DNA from: Eucalyptus grandis
Taxonomy: Eukaryota; Streptophyta; Magnoliopsida; Myrtales; Myrtaceae
Reading direction: 5' to 3'
NCBI RefSeq assembly: GCF_016545825.1
Contig: NC_052612.1
Span: forward strand, 46,545,738-46,609,737
Length of the DNA stretch: 64,000 nt
Under the pieces are notes generated by a model that was not told where the DNA came from, ran no database searches, and saw only the letters and a list, made by a program, of their open reading frames with translations. Numbering within the stretch: position 1 is the first letter of the stretch; the number at the start of each line of letters is the position of its first letter. Position numbers and translations under genes: made by a program. This document shows positions 48,825 through 61,100 of this stretch, piece after piece.

Positions 48825-48827
48825 TCG

Positions 48828-50396
48828 ATGACCTTGGATGCTATGGGGAGCGACATGGAACGCGTGCACGAGGAGATTGAAGGTGAGAGCAGGGGCCCCT
48901 CGATTCACTGCGATCTCTACGACACGGAGATATCTCACAAGATAGCTCAGATGTTGCTCCCCGGACTGGCCACGGCCTGCGTGGACAACACGACGGGCGA
49001 CATCTTCAGGACCCCGGCTTTGGTGGCTGTAGATTTGAGGAAGGAGTTCGTGGAGTATCTGACCCAAAGGAGCGAATCGTTCGTGGCCGAGACTGCTATT
49101 CTAGAAGGGGATTTAGCTGCCGAAGCATCTGATGATCCTTATGAAATAATAGCCGATTTTGCTGATGACTTTGCGACTTTGAAGAGGAACTTGTTTGGTA
49201 GGATTTCCGGATGGCTGCTGAGCGAAAAGAGGGAGGACAAGATAGATGATATTGTCCAGGAGATGGAACTCAGTAAATTTTGGGCTACAGACAGGAGAGA
49301 AGCAATCGCACGGACTTTGCTTAAAAATGTAGATTTCAAAGGTGCATTTCATTGCGTCATGAAATTTGACGCTGCTGAAGACCTGGCCGAGCACGTCACC
49401 AGTTGTGGATTCAGGTCTATGATCTGCGCCAACGAGGGCTGTAACGCTAGATTTACTGCAGCCCACTTGGAAAAACATGATTTAGCTTGTCCATTCAAAG
49501 TAATTCCGTGCGAGCAGAATTGCTCGGAAAGTCTCATGAGACGTGAAATGGACAGGCATTGCATAACCACTTGTCCAATGAAGCTTGTGAAGTGCCCTTT
49601 CTATCAAGTTGGCTGTCAATCAACTGTACCTCAAGGTACCCTCAAGCAACATATTCATGATAGTCTCCGTGATCATGTGCTGCGTGTTCTTCAAAGATTT
49701 CACAAGGAGGCATCAACTGCTGATCTCAAACGTCAAGCGGAGCAATTAGAGGTTAGTTTACTCGGTTTTTTAATGTTGGTTTTCTTTTTACATAGAATTT
49801 GCATGTCAGAACATCCTATGAGCAAGCGTCTTATTCTTTCGCACTTTGCCCTCTGCAAAGTTCTTAACAAAACAAGAGAGATAAGAGTTCACGAGGTAGC
49901 TCTCTGTTTATCAACACTGGTGACTCAACAGTAGTGTAGCTTTAGCAGAAAAGATTTCTGACAAGCTTTCCCATTGCAGCTTGAAGTCTATTTTAAAAGA
50001 TTCCACCAGACAGTTACAGTGCAATTTAATATTGAAATTTTCAGCTTTTAATAGCATTTTGTTTAGCTTTCATTTCCTGGAAAATTATGTTATGAATTAC
50101 ACTCTGCCAATTATTTATTGGAGCAGCATCATATAGCACATAGGACACAGTACTAATTGTCTAGCGTGGACACTGATATTTATAGTCGTTCTGTACAGTT
50201 GTCGTTTTCCAGTGAATTAGCCTTGGCTTGCGATGTGAAATCTTTAACCACGGCTCTCAAGGATTTGGAAGCAAGGTTACCGCAACCAGAAGCCAATATG
50301 ACTACTGGTCCACAACCAGATGCCCACACAACATCTGATGCAGAGCCAACAGAGGTTTCCAGTCCAGCGGATATAAACACGGACCATGAAAGTTAA
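48828..50396 (+). CDS. TRAF-type zinc finger protein
   Basis: Two coding exons, 48828-49751 and 50199-50396, joined in phase 0, give 373 residues. The N-terminal 180 residues are mostly helical and acidic (ISHKIAQMLLPGLATACVDN, IIADFADDFATLKRNLFGRI) with no RING. TRAF-like Cys/His fingers occupy about residues 189-275: EHVTSCGFRSMICANEGCNA, FTAAHLEKHDLACPFKVIPC, EQNCSESLMRREMDRHCITT and CPMKLVKCPFYQVGCQS. A helical segment follows (LKQHIHDSLRDHVLRVLQRF). The C-terminus after the junction is LSFSSELALACDVKSLTTAL, KDLEARLPQPE, then a low-complexity Thr/Pro/Asp tail. It resembles plant proteins annotated as TRAF-type zinc finger-related; substrate and partners are unknown to me. The second acceptor (CTGTACAG, 50198) was chosen because the nearer CTAG at 50164 breaks the frame. 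Confidence 0.82.
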
Positions 50397-52185
50397 CATC
50401 ACGTCACCATCTTCTTCCTAGGCACCTTGTGAGATGAAAAAGGGTTCAAATTGCGGCATATTGCAACTTCTCAATTTGAGTGATGGGTCGGTAGATTATT
50501 TGGTCTACACCCGAGGTTTTCCCTTTTTTTTTCCTCTGCACAATTTTGGGTTCATATAACTTGTCATCTTTTTCTTGACCTCACTGTTTTGTTTGAACTC
50601 ACAAAGAAGCTTATTCGTTTTTTCACTTTTGGAACGCACAGATGGAGGGATGTGTTTCTTCCACATTTCGTTTTTGCCAATATTAAGGATCTTCTATTCT
50701 ATTTAGCAACATATATGTTTGACTACCCATCCTCATCAGTTAAGAAGACAAATTTGGCTACGCTTGTATTTCATAATCACCTGCTAGCTCTACAGATCCG
50801 GAAGATGAATCTTTCCCGGTGGATTTCAGTATGTACTCTTGGAATGCATTTAAAATTCACTCCAATATTAGCCTATAAAAAATGGTTCATATTCTTAGAA
50901 ATCTACGCTGGAAACAGAACCTGAATGTTCGTTATTGCATCTGTACGTTAAGCATAGGAAGTCAGTCCCATCGTAATTATGTTATGAGCCACATTACATG
51001 CTCTTTTAAGTATCCTTAATTTTGCAAGAAGAAAAGATTGCTTAATCGGTTGCTTTTTCCTCTCTTTTTTCCTAATGCTCGAGAACCACCCGAGATGGAA
51101 ACTAGAGTTCATGATATTTTATCAGTAGCCATAGGTTTCTCACTCCGCGCCGTGGATGCGGTTTTTTGACCCAGGCCTGTCAAATGTTTGCTCTAATCGT
51201 GTTGACAGCCTCACTCTCATTTTGCTTACAAGAAACTGAGATGGTTTTTTTTAGTAAGGTAAAAATATATTGACTTAAACCAAACTATACAGCTCGGAAA
51301 CTGGCATAAAAAACTTACACTCAATGAGGCAACAAGCCAGGTCAAGTGGAAGGATGCCAGGAAAAGGAAGCCAAAAGCTACCAAGGTAGCAACAGGAAGT
51401 TTGAAGCCAAACGGCATCCACGAAAAAGCCAAACAGAAAGAAAAGCTACAAGAAAATACAACCAGACAAGCGAAAACAAGAAACCGAGATGGTTGCTAAC
51501 ATTAAAGCTTGCTTATTCATTTGCTTCTGTATCATTCTGGTCAGCATCAATCAAATGAACAATACACTGGGGGCTATGCCATATACGGAAGCACCATTGA
51601 ACAATCCAACAACTGTCATGTTAATCATATCCGCCAACGACATGCAATCAAAATGCAATACCCAAGTTTTACTTTTCGACTATATAATTACGTCGCAAGT
51701 ATCGCCAGTTTGACAGAGTCCAAAATGTAATTCCGACGATCAAACCCATGGAAGCTACTCAATTCATGCCCTATTGAACTTTAGAGCTCCAGCGGCCCCC
51801 TATCCAAATTGATGGCATGGTGATATAAATCACAAGATGCATGGGTTAAGGTTCGGGTAAAACGCCGTTTGTATCTCATCGTACCTATGGTTCGTGTGCT
51901 TATTTTGCTATAACAGAGTGACATTATTCTCACTAGGCAGGGTTTTCCTAATGTAACATTAGCATGAGAAGTATAAAAAGAGAGTGGGTACTAAATAAAG
52001 TAATAACATTAATGATACAACATTCCACACTGAGGATACGCCCACAAAAAACTCAGACAATCTGTCTTCAGAGTCAAAACTCATTTAAGCAGAAAAAAGT
52101 GATTTCCACTCGAGAGGGGCACGTATCAATCAACGCAAATTGCCAATATATCCTTGTCTCCAATATATCCTTGTCTTCAGTGACC
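50397..52185. other. Convergent intergenic region between the TRAF gene and eIF3c-1
   Basis: No gene. The first few hundred bases are probably 3' UTR of the TRAF gene. 51345-51470 is A/G-rich with repeated AAGCCAAA and GGAAG words, of unknown nature. 52090-52185 should be 3' UTR of eIF3c-1; it shares CACGTATCAATCAACG (52120) with the matching position of eIF3c-2 (58084). Confidence 0.6.
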
Positions 52186-52256
52186 AACGGAAGCTCCTCT
52201 ATATTACCCTTTCTACCAAAAAAAAAAAAAAAAAAAAAAAAAACGGAAGCTCCTCT
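52186..52256. mobile_element. Tiny poly(A) retroposon with 15-bp target duplication
   Basis: AACGGAAGCTCCTCT occurs at 52186-52200 and again at 52242-52256. Between them lie 17 bases (ATATTACCCTTTCTACC) followed by about 24 A residues. A short body, 3' poly(A) and a 15-bp flanking repeat are the signature of LINE-machinery retroposition. The paralogous site beside eIF3c-2 (about 58131-58148) has a single copy and no insert. The right duplication touches the last base of the eIF3c-1 stop codon. Confidence 0.8.
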
Positions 52257-55200
52257 TATGTACGAAGTCCCCGGTTAAGACTTACCATGCGAGCCGAACC
52301 ATCCAGATGAGGTGCCCTTGCTGAAGAACCAGTCTGAAAAGCAGACCTCCCTGATCCACCACGAGCAGAATCCTGATACCGGTTGCCACCAGAATATCCA
52401 CCTGTGCCACGGAACTGCCTGGAATAGCCACTTCCACCGCCTTGGCCGGTTGTCTGTTGCCTCCCACCACCAGCACTTCCTTGCCTTCCCTGCGTAAAAG
52501 ATGAGCCATCATGCCACCTACCACCACCAACAGCTGAGCCCGAAGCATAGTCCTGGCCATCTCTCCTTCTCACTGGCAAATCCAAACCGCCACCGCCAAT
52601 TCTAGCCTCTACAGCCCTCTCATTACTTTCTGCCAGAATTGCCAGTTTCTCTGTGAGATGAAAAGCTAGGGCCTGGAGCCTCGTGTGCTCAATGTCATGG
52701 AAGATAACCGACCAGGTTGGCTGGTCCCAGCTAGCATGGAGCTCCTCATTGATCATCATATTGCTGACAATGCTGTGGATCTGTGCCTCCGAGAGGTCAA
52801 ACATTTTTGTCAGATGATCTAAGCTCAATGAATGATAGGATGATGAATAGGTAAAGAGATAGGTCCTCAGAGCCTCTTCCTTAATCTTAGCCTTGAGCAT
52901 CTCCAGGACAGAGTCCTTGTTCCTGAGGAGTTTCCAGATGTCAAGAGACTGGACAACATCAAAGGCCTTCTGATAGTCTCCCTTGCTTAGGGCCCTTGTG
53001 GCTGCCATTACATGGTCCCTCACATTTTCCGGGGGTCCAGTGAATGTGTGCCTCTCACTCACCTCGAGCAACCGCCGGAAGTTCTTACTTATGACTTTGC
53101 GCTTAACATCGAGGGTGTTTGCAGCCATATTGGGGACTTCTAAAAGCATGGCACAAATTAGATGAACAGCTTCCAGAAGCTCAAGGTTTATGTGCATGTG
53201 ATAAGGCATTTGACGTCTCCTTTCCATTCTCTCCTAAAATGAGAATAAAGAAGTTTCACAGCGTGAGCTCACACACAAAAGTGATAATCCTCTCAAGGGG
53301 AAAGGGAGAAGAGAGAAAAACTAAATAAAATTGTTTGCAGGGTAAAACAGATCTTTCTCAAATGGGAAAAAACAAGTTATTCACTAAACCAAATCCAGAG
53401 CATAAGAGGCATATATAGATGAACCACTTGCTTGGAAAGTAGAAAATATTATTGAGTAATACAGGGTTGTTCATAAGGAAATTTTGACAACCATCCACAG
53501 CAGATAATGACATTGTACCTGCTCTGGGGTCTTCTCATGGTACCTACTTTGAGAAACACCTTGTGCGAGTAATTCCTTTACCCTTCCACCTGAATATAAT
53601 TCAGAAAGGCAACCATGTGCTTCAGCTATAAGGCCGATACGAAATGCACACAGACCAAGCTGTGCCATAGCCCTGTTAAAAAGTATCTGGGTCGAAATGT
53701 CCATATGCTGGATGCTATCCTGCAGGTGACTCATCAACAACAGGTCACGGGAAGTTGAGAACTCGTCCAAGAGAGCATGGTGATAGATGTCACAAAGCAT
53801 TGCGCGGGCCTTAGTTCGCTCATCTCCATACTTGTATATAAGGGATACCAGAATATCCATCAGTGTCCTGCTATTCTCAGGAAAAGTTGGTTTCCTCGGC
53901 ACAAGCTCAGGAGTAACAACAAATGCAGCTGGGCCCCTGCTCTCCTCAACCTTAGGCTCTTCCCCTGTCTCATCATCATCATCTTCAGTCTGCTCAGCCA
54001 ATTTCCTCATAGCATCATAGACACCCTGAGGCTTATAATATACAAGCTCCACCCGCCGTAAAGCCACCTTTGAAGCAGCTTTAAAATCTCCAACACGTTC
54101 CAAGTAGTCTTGAACATTTTGAGCAAGGACTAAAAACATGGGCTCATCCCTAAGCCTTTCGACATATTCACGTGTGTGGGGGTCAATGCACTGCAAGCTC
54201 TTGAAAAACTCGGAATCTATCCTCTCTAGGAAGGCTACCAAATTTCCCCAAATCCTAATTGTCCCATTATAGTCCGGACCTTTCTCAGACTCATTCTCAT
54301 CAGGCTCCACTGAGTCACTAACTACTATGTTGGGATACTGCACAAGAATGTCAAGGATAACAAGCATATTCTGCACACACTTCTTCCACACATTGATTGG
54401 CATATGACCAGTGAGACCCGGATTAACATCAAACTGAGCAGATACAACACTGAAAAGAATCTCAAGCTTCTGGGCAGGGGTCTTGGCTACCTTAGTCAAA
54501 AAAGTGAGCTGTTCAACCTGCTCAAACCGACCAGTCCCCTTCCTCCCACGAGCAGCCACAACCTCTTTAAACTTCTTGTTAACAGTTTCCCATGTAATCT
54601 CACTAGGATTCCTAAATTGCTTATCCATTAGCTTGTCTTTTCGGCTCATCTTCTTCTCCCAACCATCATCAAGACTATCCCCAGCTGCATCATCCTCATC
54701 ATCATCACCCTCATCAGAAGCTTCAATCTTGGTAGGGTCCTCAATTTCCGAATTTTCTGATTCTTCTTCCTCTGATTCCTCATCCACTTCCACCTCTTCC
54801 TCACTTTCAGGATGCTCTCTGTACTTATTAATCAACTCCTCATACTGCTTATTATTCTTCTTGAGCTTCTGCTTCATCGAATTCAAGGCCTTGGCATTGC
54901 TGCTACTCATCTTCTTCTTAGCATCCTTATTGGCCAAAGCCTGACTCAAGAAGTCTTCCAACATCACGAGGGCTTTAATGTAAAGAGCGGGAACCTTCTG
55001 AGACTCGGTGACCCTCATGACTTTCTCGAGCTGCTTATTAATCTTGTCGAAGCTCTCCTGCAAACTGACCCAATCATTAATCTTCATAGCATTTTTCATC
55101 TGGTCAACAGTGGCAGACATTTCCTCGAAACGCTTGTCCTTCGCAGACTTAACAACCCGATGCTGACCATCGGAATCATCGCTGTCGCTCGCATTCCCCT

Positions 55201-55490
55201 GGAGGTATCTGCTTCCGGCAGCTGGAGCAGCGGACTCACCTCCCCCCTTTTCTTCGACATCACTGCCATAATCGCTGCTCTCCTCGTCAGTCTCGTTCCC
55301 ACCCTGTTTTTAACAAAATTCATTCATGGTGAGAACTCTCAGTAATACCGGTTACAAGTCAACGAGGCATCTAGTGCACTATGTGGGCACGTTTTTATGA
55401 CAGAGACAAGTACTAATGTCCACAATTTGAGCGCAAAAAACAAAGTTAGAAAGCATAGACTCGAACCTGTGTCCAAAAACGCGACGCCAT
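52256..55490 (-). CDS. EIF3C: Eukaryotic translation initiation factor 3 subunit C, copy 1
   Basis: Core PCI subunit of eIF3; binds eIF1, eIF5 and the 40S subunit in cytosolic translation initiation. Exons on the minus strand: 55490-55467 (MASRFWTQ), 55303-53519 and 53233-52256, total 928 residues (Arabidopsis about 900). The N-terminus has [18 protein letters not shown] and [20 protein letters not shown], followed by [20 protein letters not shown]. An acidic linker spans about residues 174-219. Conserved blocks follow: [76 protein letters not shown] and [11 protein letters not shown]. The winged-helix part of the PCI domain is about 725-785 ([20 protein letters not shown]). A Gly/Arg/Gln-rich tail ends [13 protein letters not shown] leader-intron acceptor (GATGTGCAG at 55532) precedes the ATG by 41 bases, as in copy 2. 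Confidence 0.96.
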
Positions 55491-55990
55491 TTTCTTCGGG
55501 CGCGAATGAAATCAGTCAATTCGCCTCAGCGCTGCACATCCACATCGCACCGTAAGGCCAATAGGACATCAAATAGATTCAAATAGAGTAATACAAAACT
55601 AGACAAAAAAATCCATATAACTCAGAATAAATTTGATGGGATCTTATTAAAAAAAAGGTTTGTTTTTTTATTTTTTATTTTTTTGTCCCTTCACAAAAGC
55701 AGAAGCAGTAAGCATCCGTGCATTTGGAAGCCGGAGAGCACTCCGCTGGCACCGGGATATGGCCAAGGGCAGGGGCGGGCCGGAGGCCATATCCCCCTTT
55801 CCCGCCGCACGGGGCGGAGAACTGCGCCCGCGGCGCGGGGAGCGCCGCGGAAAAAGGGGGTTACAACTAGAGAGAGAGAGATGGGACGGACCTCGGAGGA
55901 CGGAGGCGAGCGGCGGCGACGACGAGCTCGCCGCGGCGAGGCGACGGGCGGAGCCGGCGACGGCCAGATGCCCGAAGCGAAGAGGAAGTA
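55491..55990 (-). promoter_or_regulatory. Probable leader exon, leader intron and promoter of eIF3c-1
   Basis: The segment 55730-55980 is strongly GC-rich amid AT-rich DNA. On the minus strand, (CT)n lies near 55870 with a possible donor CCGAG/GTCCGT at about 55895. The acceptor GATGTGCAG at 55532 is shared with copy 2 (61544). The poly-T/A tracts at 56041-56070 probably mark the upstream edge. Overlapping open frames here on both strands are a GC-content effect. Confidence 0.5.
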
Positions 55991-56109
55991 CGAAAGAGCA
56001 AGAGCTGAGCACGGGGAATTAGGGTTTCTCCATTTCAGTTTTTTTTTCTTTTTTTTTCAAAAAAAAAAAATTAACTGTCAATTCAGTTGAAGCCCATTAA
56101 ACTTTGGAC

Positions 56110-56400
56110 ACGAGGGAGACGGGTCGGTCAATGAGCCGGTTGACGGATCGGTCTGACTCTGGGTCGACCGGTTCAGCCGGCGGATTGATGATTTGCATAA
56201 TCTACAAATGAATGATGTAAAATGTATTTATCTAAGTCATTGGAGAAAGTAAAAGGGCCTGAATCTTAGGGGTGGATGCTTGAGGTCGGGTTCCCTCGAT
56301 TGAATCCGGCTGATATCGGGTTTTGACCGGTTCATGACCATTTCGGGACCTGAACCTCGAGTCCTATTCCCGATTGAATTGGGTGGGTCTTGTCCAAATT
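56110..56400. repeat. Dispersed repeat rich in GACCGGTTC / GGGTTCC words
   Basis: Repeated GACCGG, CGGTTGACGGATCGG and GGGTTCCC words. A border-like TTAGGGGTGGATGC at 56268 resembles, inverted, the end of the repeat at 10505-10972. No coding capacity; class unknown. Confidence 0.35.
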
Positions 56401-57728
56401 TAAAAGCACCAAGGTAGGTGATGATACAAACACGAAGCGGATAAGGTATGAGGAAATGTTTATTAGAAAACCAAATAAGGAAAGTACAATCTAGAACGTG
56501 ATGGCTAATTAGTATCATGAATTCATTCATAATCATGTAGGTTTTCCACGTGATCTCTTTTAATTTTTAAAAATGTTTTGCCTTTCACCATAATGAAGAG
56601 GGCTTTTCTCAAAATTATGCGAATTTAATCATGTCGATTTTGAACTAGTTATGTTGTCTCTTGTTTTGATTTGAGTTTTTCCTAGTATATTTATGTTGTA
56701 TTTCAGTTAAATTCTCATATGTCGTCAATAATTAGTAACACATTGAACTAGTACATGGATTTCCTTAACAAGACTTTTCTTATTTACACTTCCAAGTAGC
56801 ACATTGAATTAATACATGGATTTCCCACGTGAAGTTTCGAAATTTCATTTCACATTTATTTCAGATTTTATAAATACAAATTGATCTTTAACACATACAA
56901 CTAAAATTGAAAGCGGCTTTAGCTTATTTAGTTAAATCATGTTAATCAACTTAATTATCAAACCATCTATTAGGGTTGGTTCTCCTCATATAATTTATTA
57001 AATTAAATGAACATTCCTTAACCAGTATTGACTTTTAATAGCGATAGATGTATTAAAATTCATCGTATGCCTATTTCTAGAGTTCATACCTGAATAGCCT
57101 AATTTCTATATCTACATATAAGTGTGGCGTGAGATACAAATTTACGATAGTCTAGATTATTACTTATCATTCGCTTATTTTGGCATTATTTAGTAGAAAG
57201 TGAATGATTTCAAAAAATATTTTTCTAAAAATAATTATTCATATTGCTTAAAATAATTAGTCATCGGAAAAATGTTTTTATTATTGACAACAATTTATAT
57301 TTAAATATATTCATGAATGATGGAAATGTTTTCCATCTATTTATTTTCGTAAGAGATATAAACAATCATTTTTTGAAAAAATGATTTTAAAATTATTCAT
57401 TTTCCACAAGACAAATAGAACCTCGTGCTTTCGATAATTAGTTTATTGTAGTCTTTGATTTTTATTTGCTATTTAGAAGAGGCGAACTGCTAGCAAGTTC
57501 TGAGTCTTTCAGCTGTAACGTTGCTGTCAGTTTTTCCGTCACGTGACACTTACCGTCCAAATGTTGAAACCTGCAGAATTTTTGACAGCATTGCGCTCGG
57601 CGTCTGCATGGCCACCTTCTTGACCTGGAAACTCATCTCATGAAGGGCATTCTACTACTTGTTCATTGATGTTCATGGTAGGTCTTTGTTGCCGCCAGCT
57701 ATCTTAAGGTCAATCAGCCTATTCACTC

Positions 57729-57803
57729 GCAATGTGAAGTCTTGGACATCGGCTGTCGATTGAAGCAAAGGCTACATCAATCGGAAGCCAACATCGCACC
57801 ACT
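57729..57803 (+). pseudogene. Decayed fragment of a TRAF-type zinc finger gene (last exon)
   Basis: The stretch CAATGTGAAGTCTTGGACAT through GGAAGCCAACATCGCAC lines up with the TRAF gene's last exon at 50230-50306 (CGATGTGAAATCTTTAACCA through AGAAGCCAATATGAC). Roughly three quarters of bases match by eye, with a few small gaps. Its frame reads RNVKSWTSAVD then stops, against CDVKSLTTALKD in the intact gene. It lies in the same orientation and on the same side of eIF3c-2 as the intact TRAF gene does of eIF3c-1. I infer a relic of a segmental duplication. Confidence 0.6.
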
Positions 57804-58147
57804 ACCGTGTGTTAAGAAAAAAGTTCAAAAAGTCAAAAAAGGGAGGTAAAGAAAAAGAAAGAACATAATGCTGTTATCCAGCCTTTTGTAATCTAACATT
57901 ATCCAAAAATGCAACAACAATGTGGACGATGAACGGAGTTTCTAAAATTGAAAGTAACAGCACAGGAATATTCAAAACTTACGCTATGCCCGCCAAAAAA
58001 GGAAAAAAAAAACAGAAATTAGGTAAATATGCTTCTTCAAGTCAAGACTCAGAAATAGCAGAACAGCTTTCAGCTTGAAAAGCTCACGTATCAATCAACG
58101 ACAGTCGACGTGGATCCTTTTCGTCAGAGACCATTACGAAGTTCCTC

Positions 58148-61100
58148 TCATGCGCGAAGCCCCCTGTTCAGACTCACCATGCGAGCCGAGCTGTTCATCT
58201 GAGATGACCTTCCTGCAGACCCAGTCTGATACCTCCCCGATCCTCCAAAAGTAGAGTCCTGATATCGGTTGCTCGCAGAATATCCACCTGTGCCACGCGA
58301 CTGCCTAGAATAGCCACCCCCTCCGCCTTGGCCGGTTGTCTGTTGCCTCCCGCCACCAGCACTTCCTTGCCTTCCCTGATTGAAAGACGAGCCCTCTTGC
58401 CACCTACCACCACCAACACCTGACCCACCAGCATAGTCCTGTCCATCTCTCCTCCTCGGTGGCAGATCCAAACCGCCGCCAACCCTAGCTTCCACAGCCC
58501 TCTCATTACTTTCTGCCAGAATTGCCAGTTTCTCTGTAAGATGGAACGCCAAGGACTGAAGCCTCGTCTGTTCAATGTCATGGAAGACAATGGACCTGGT
58601 CATCTGGTCCCAGCTAGCAAGGAGCTCCTCATTGATCATCATCTTGCTGACAATGCTGTGGGTCTGTGCCTCTGAGAGGTCAAACATTTTTGTCAGATGA
58701 TCTAAGCTCAATGAATGATAGGATGATGAATAGGTAAAGAGATAGGTCCTCAGAGCCTCCTCCTTAACCTTATCCTTGACCATCTCAAGGACGGAGTCCT
58801 TGTTCCTGAGGAGCTTCCAGACGTCAAGAGACTGGATGACATCAAAGGCCTTCCGGAAGTCTCCCTTGCTTAGGGCCCTTGTCGCTGCCATTACATGGTC
58901 CCTCACATTTTCTGGGGGCCCTGTGAATGTGTGCCTTTCACTCACCTCGAGCAACCGTCGGAAATTCTTACTTATCATTTTGCGCTTAGCATCATGCTTG
59001 GTTGCTGCCATATTGGGGACTTCTAACAGCATGGCAGATATCAGATGCACAGCTTCGAGAAGCTCAAGGTTTATGTGCATGTGATACGGCATTTGACGTC
59101 TCCTTTCCAATCTTTCCTGAATGAGAAGAAAATAAATTTTATAGCATCAGCTCTCTGAACAAAACTTGTGATCCTCTTATTTCAAATCTCGAACATAATT
59201 TAGAAGAGGTAAAATCTAAGAGACTCTTAGACAAACCATATGTTAAATAACGAACTTACAAAGATGTTTACTATTATGGGTAGACCAAACACCCAAACCC
59301 CCTCAAGAGATTTGTGAGAGGAAGAGAGGGGAAGAAACTAAAGAGGCTAAAGAAAATCATCAGTCTGGTATAACAAATCTTCCTCAGATGGTGAGAATTG
59401 GTATTTCACTAAATAAAAGCCAAAGGGTAAGGTTTGCCAGAAATTGAATAGCCTACTCAGAAGCTAATAGATCTTGTTCATAACCAATTATCTGGAAATA
59501 CTCAATCACAGCAAACGGGTGAGGACTTTGTACCTGCTCTGGGGTCTTCTCATGGTACCTGCTTTGAGAAAAACCTTGTGCAAGTAACTCCTTCACCCTT
59601 CCACCTGAATATAATTCAGAAAGGCAACCATGTCCTTCAGCTATAAGCCCAACCCGAAATGCACACAGACCAAGTTGTGCCATAGCCCTGTTAAAAAGTA
59701 TCTGGGTCGAAATGTCCATATGCTGGATGCTGTCCTGCAGGCGACTCATCAACAACAGATCACGGGAAGTTGAGAATTTGTCCAAGAGAGCATGGTGATA
59801 GATGTCACAAAGCATTGCGCGGGCCTTAGTTCGCTCATCTCCATACTTGTATATAAGGGACACCAGAATATCCAACAGTGTCCTGCTATCCTCAGGAAAA
59901 GTAGGTTTCCTCACCACAAGCTCAGGAGTAACAACAAATGCAGCTGGGCCCTTGCTCTCCTCAACCACCTTAGGCTCTTCCCCTGCATCAACTCCGTTAT
60001 CTTCAGTCTGCTCAGCCAATTTCCTCATCGCATCGTAGACCCCCTGAGGCTTATAATAGATGAGTTCAACCCGACGTAGAGCCACTCTTGAAGCAGCTTT
60101 AAAATCTCCAACACGTTCCAAGTATTCTTGAACATTTTGAGCAAGAACTAAAAACAATGGCTCGTCCCTAAGCCTTTCAACAAACTCACGGGTGTGTGGA
60201 TCAATGCACTGCAAGCTCTTAAAAAACTCGGAATCTATCCTCTCAAGGAAGGCTACCAAATTTCCCCAAATCCTAATTGTCCCAATATAGTCAGGTCCCT
60301 TTTCCGACTCATTTTCATCAGGCTCCACAGAATCACTAACTACAATGTTAGAATACTGCACAAGAATGTCGAGAATAACAAGCATATTCTTCACACACTT
60401 CTTCCACACGTTAATTGGCATGTGACCACTAAGACCTGGATTAACATCAAACTGAGCAGATACAACACTGAAAAGAATCTCAAGCTTCTGTGCAGGGGTC
60501 TTAGCAACCTTTGTCAAGAAGGTAAGCTGTTCAACCTGCTCGAATCTACCAGTTCCCTTCTTCCCACGAGCAGCAACAACCTCCTTGAACTTCTTGTTGA
60601 CAATTTCCCATGTAATCTCATTAGGGTTTTTAAATTGTTTATCCATCAGCTTGTCTTTCCGGCTCATCTTCTTCTCCCAGCCGTCATCGAGACTATCTGG
60701 GGCGTCATCATCCTCATCGTCATCCCCCTCATCAGAAACATCAATCTTGGTGGGGTCCTCAATCTCATTCTCTAATTCTTCCTCCTCAGACTCCTCTTCC
60801 ACTTCTTCCTCACTTTCAGGATGCTCTCTATACTTATTAATCAACTCCTCATACAGCTTATTATTCTTCTTGAGCTTCTGTTTCATCGAATTCAAGGCCT
60901 TAGCATTGCTGCTACTCATCTTTTTCTTAGCATCCTTATTTGCCAAAGCCTGACTCAAGAAGTCTTCCAGCATCACAAGGGCTTTAATATAAAGAGAGGG
61001 AACCTTCTCAGACTCCGCGACCCTCATGACTTTCTCAAGCTGCTTATTAATCTTGTCAAAGCTCTCTTGCAAACTAACCCAATCATTGATCTTCATAGCA

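Larger units (their letters stand above)
55991..58147. other. Intergenic DNA between the two eIF3c genes
   Basis: Holds a GGGTCGG/GACCGG-rich repeat (about 56110-56400), AT-rich DNA (56410-57480) and a fragment resembling the TRAF gene's last exon (57729-57803). 57900-58147 should be the eIF3c-2 3' UTR. No intact gene is visible. Confidence 0.6.

Noticed and set aside
55660..56090. Arg/Gly-rich frames on both strands upstream of eIF3c-1
   Set aside because: Overlapping open frames on both strands follow from high GC content in a promoter/leader region.
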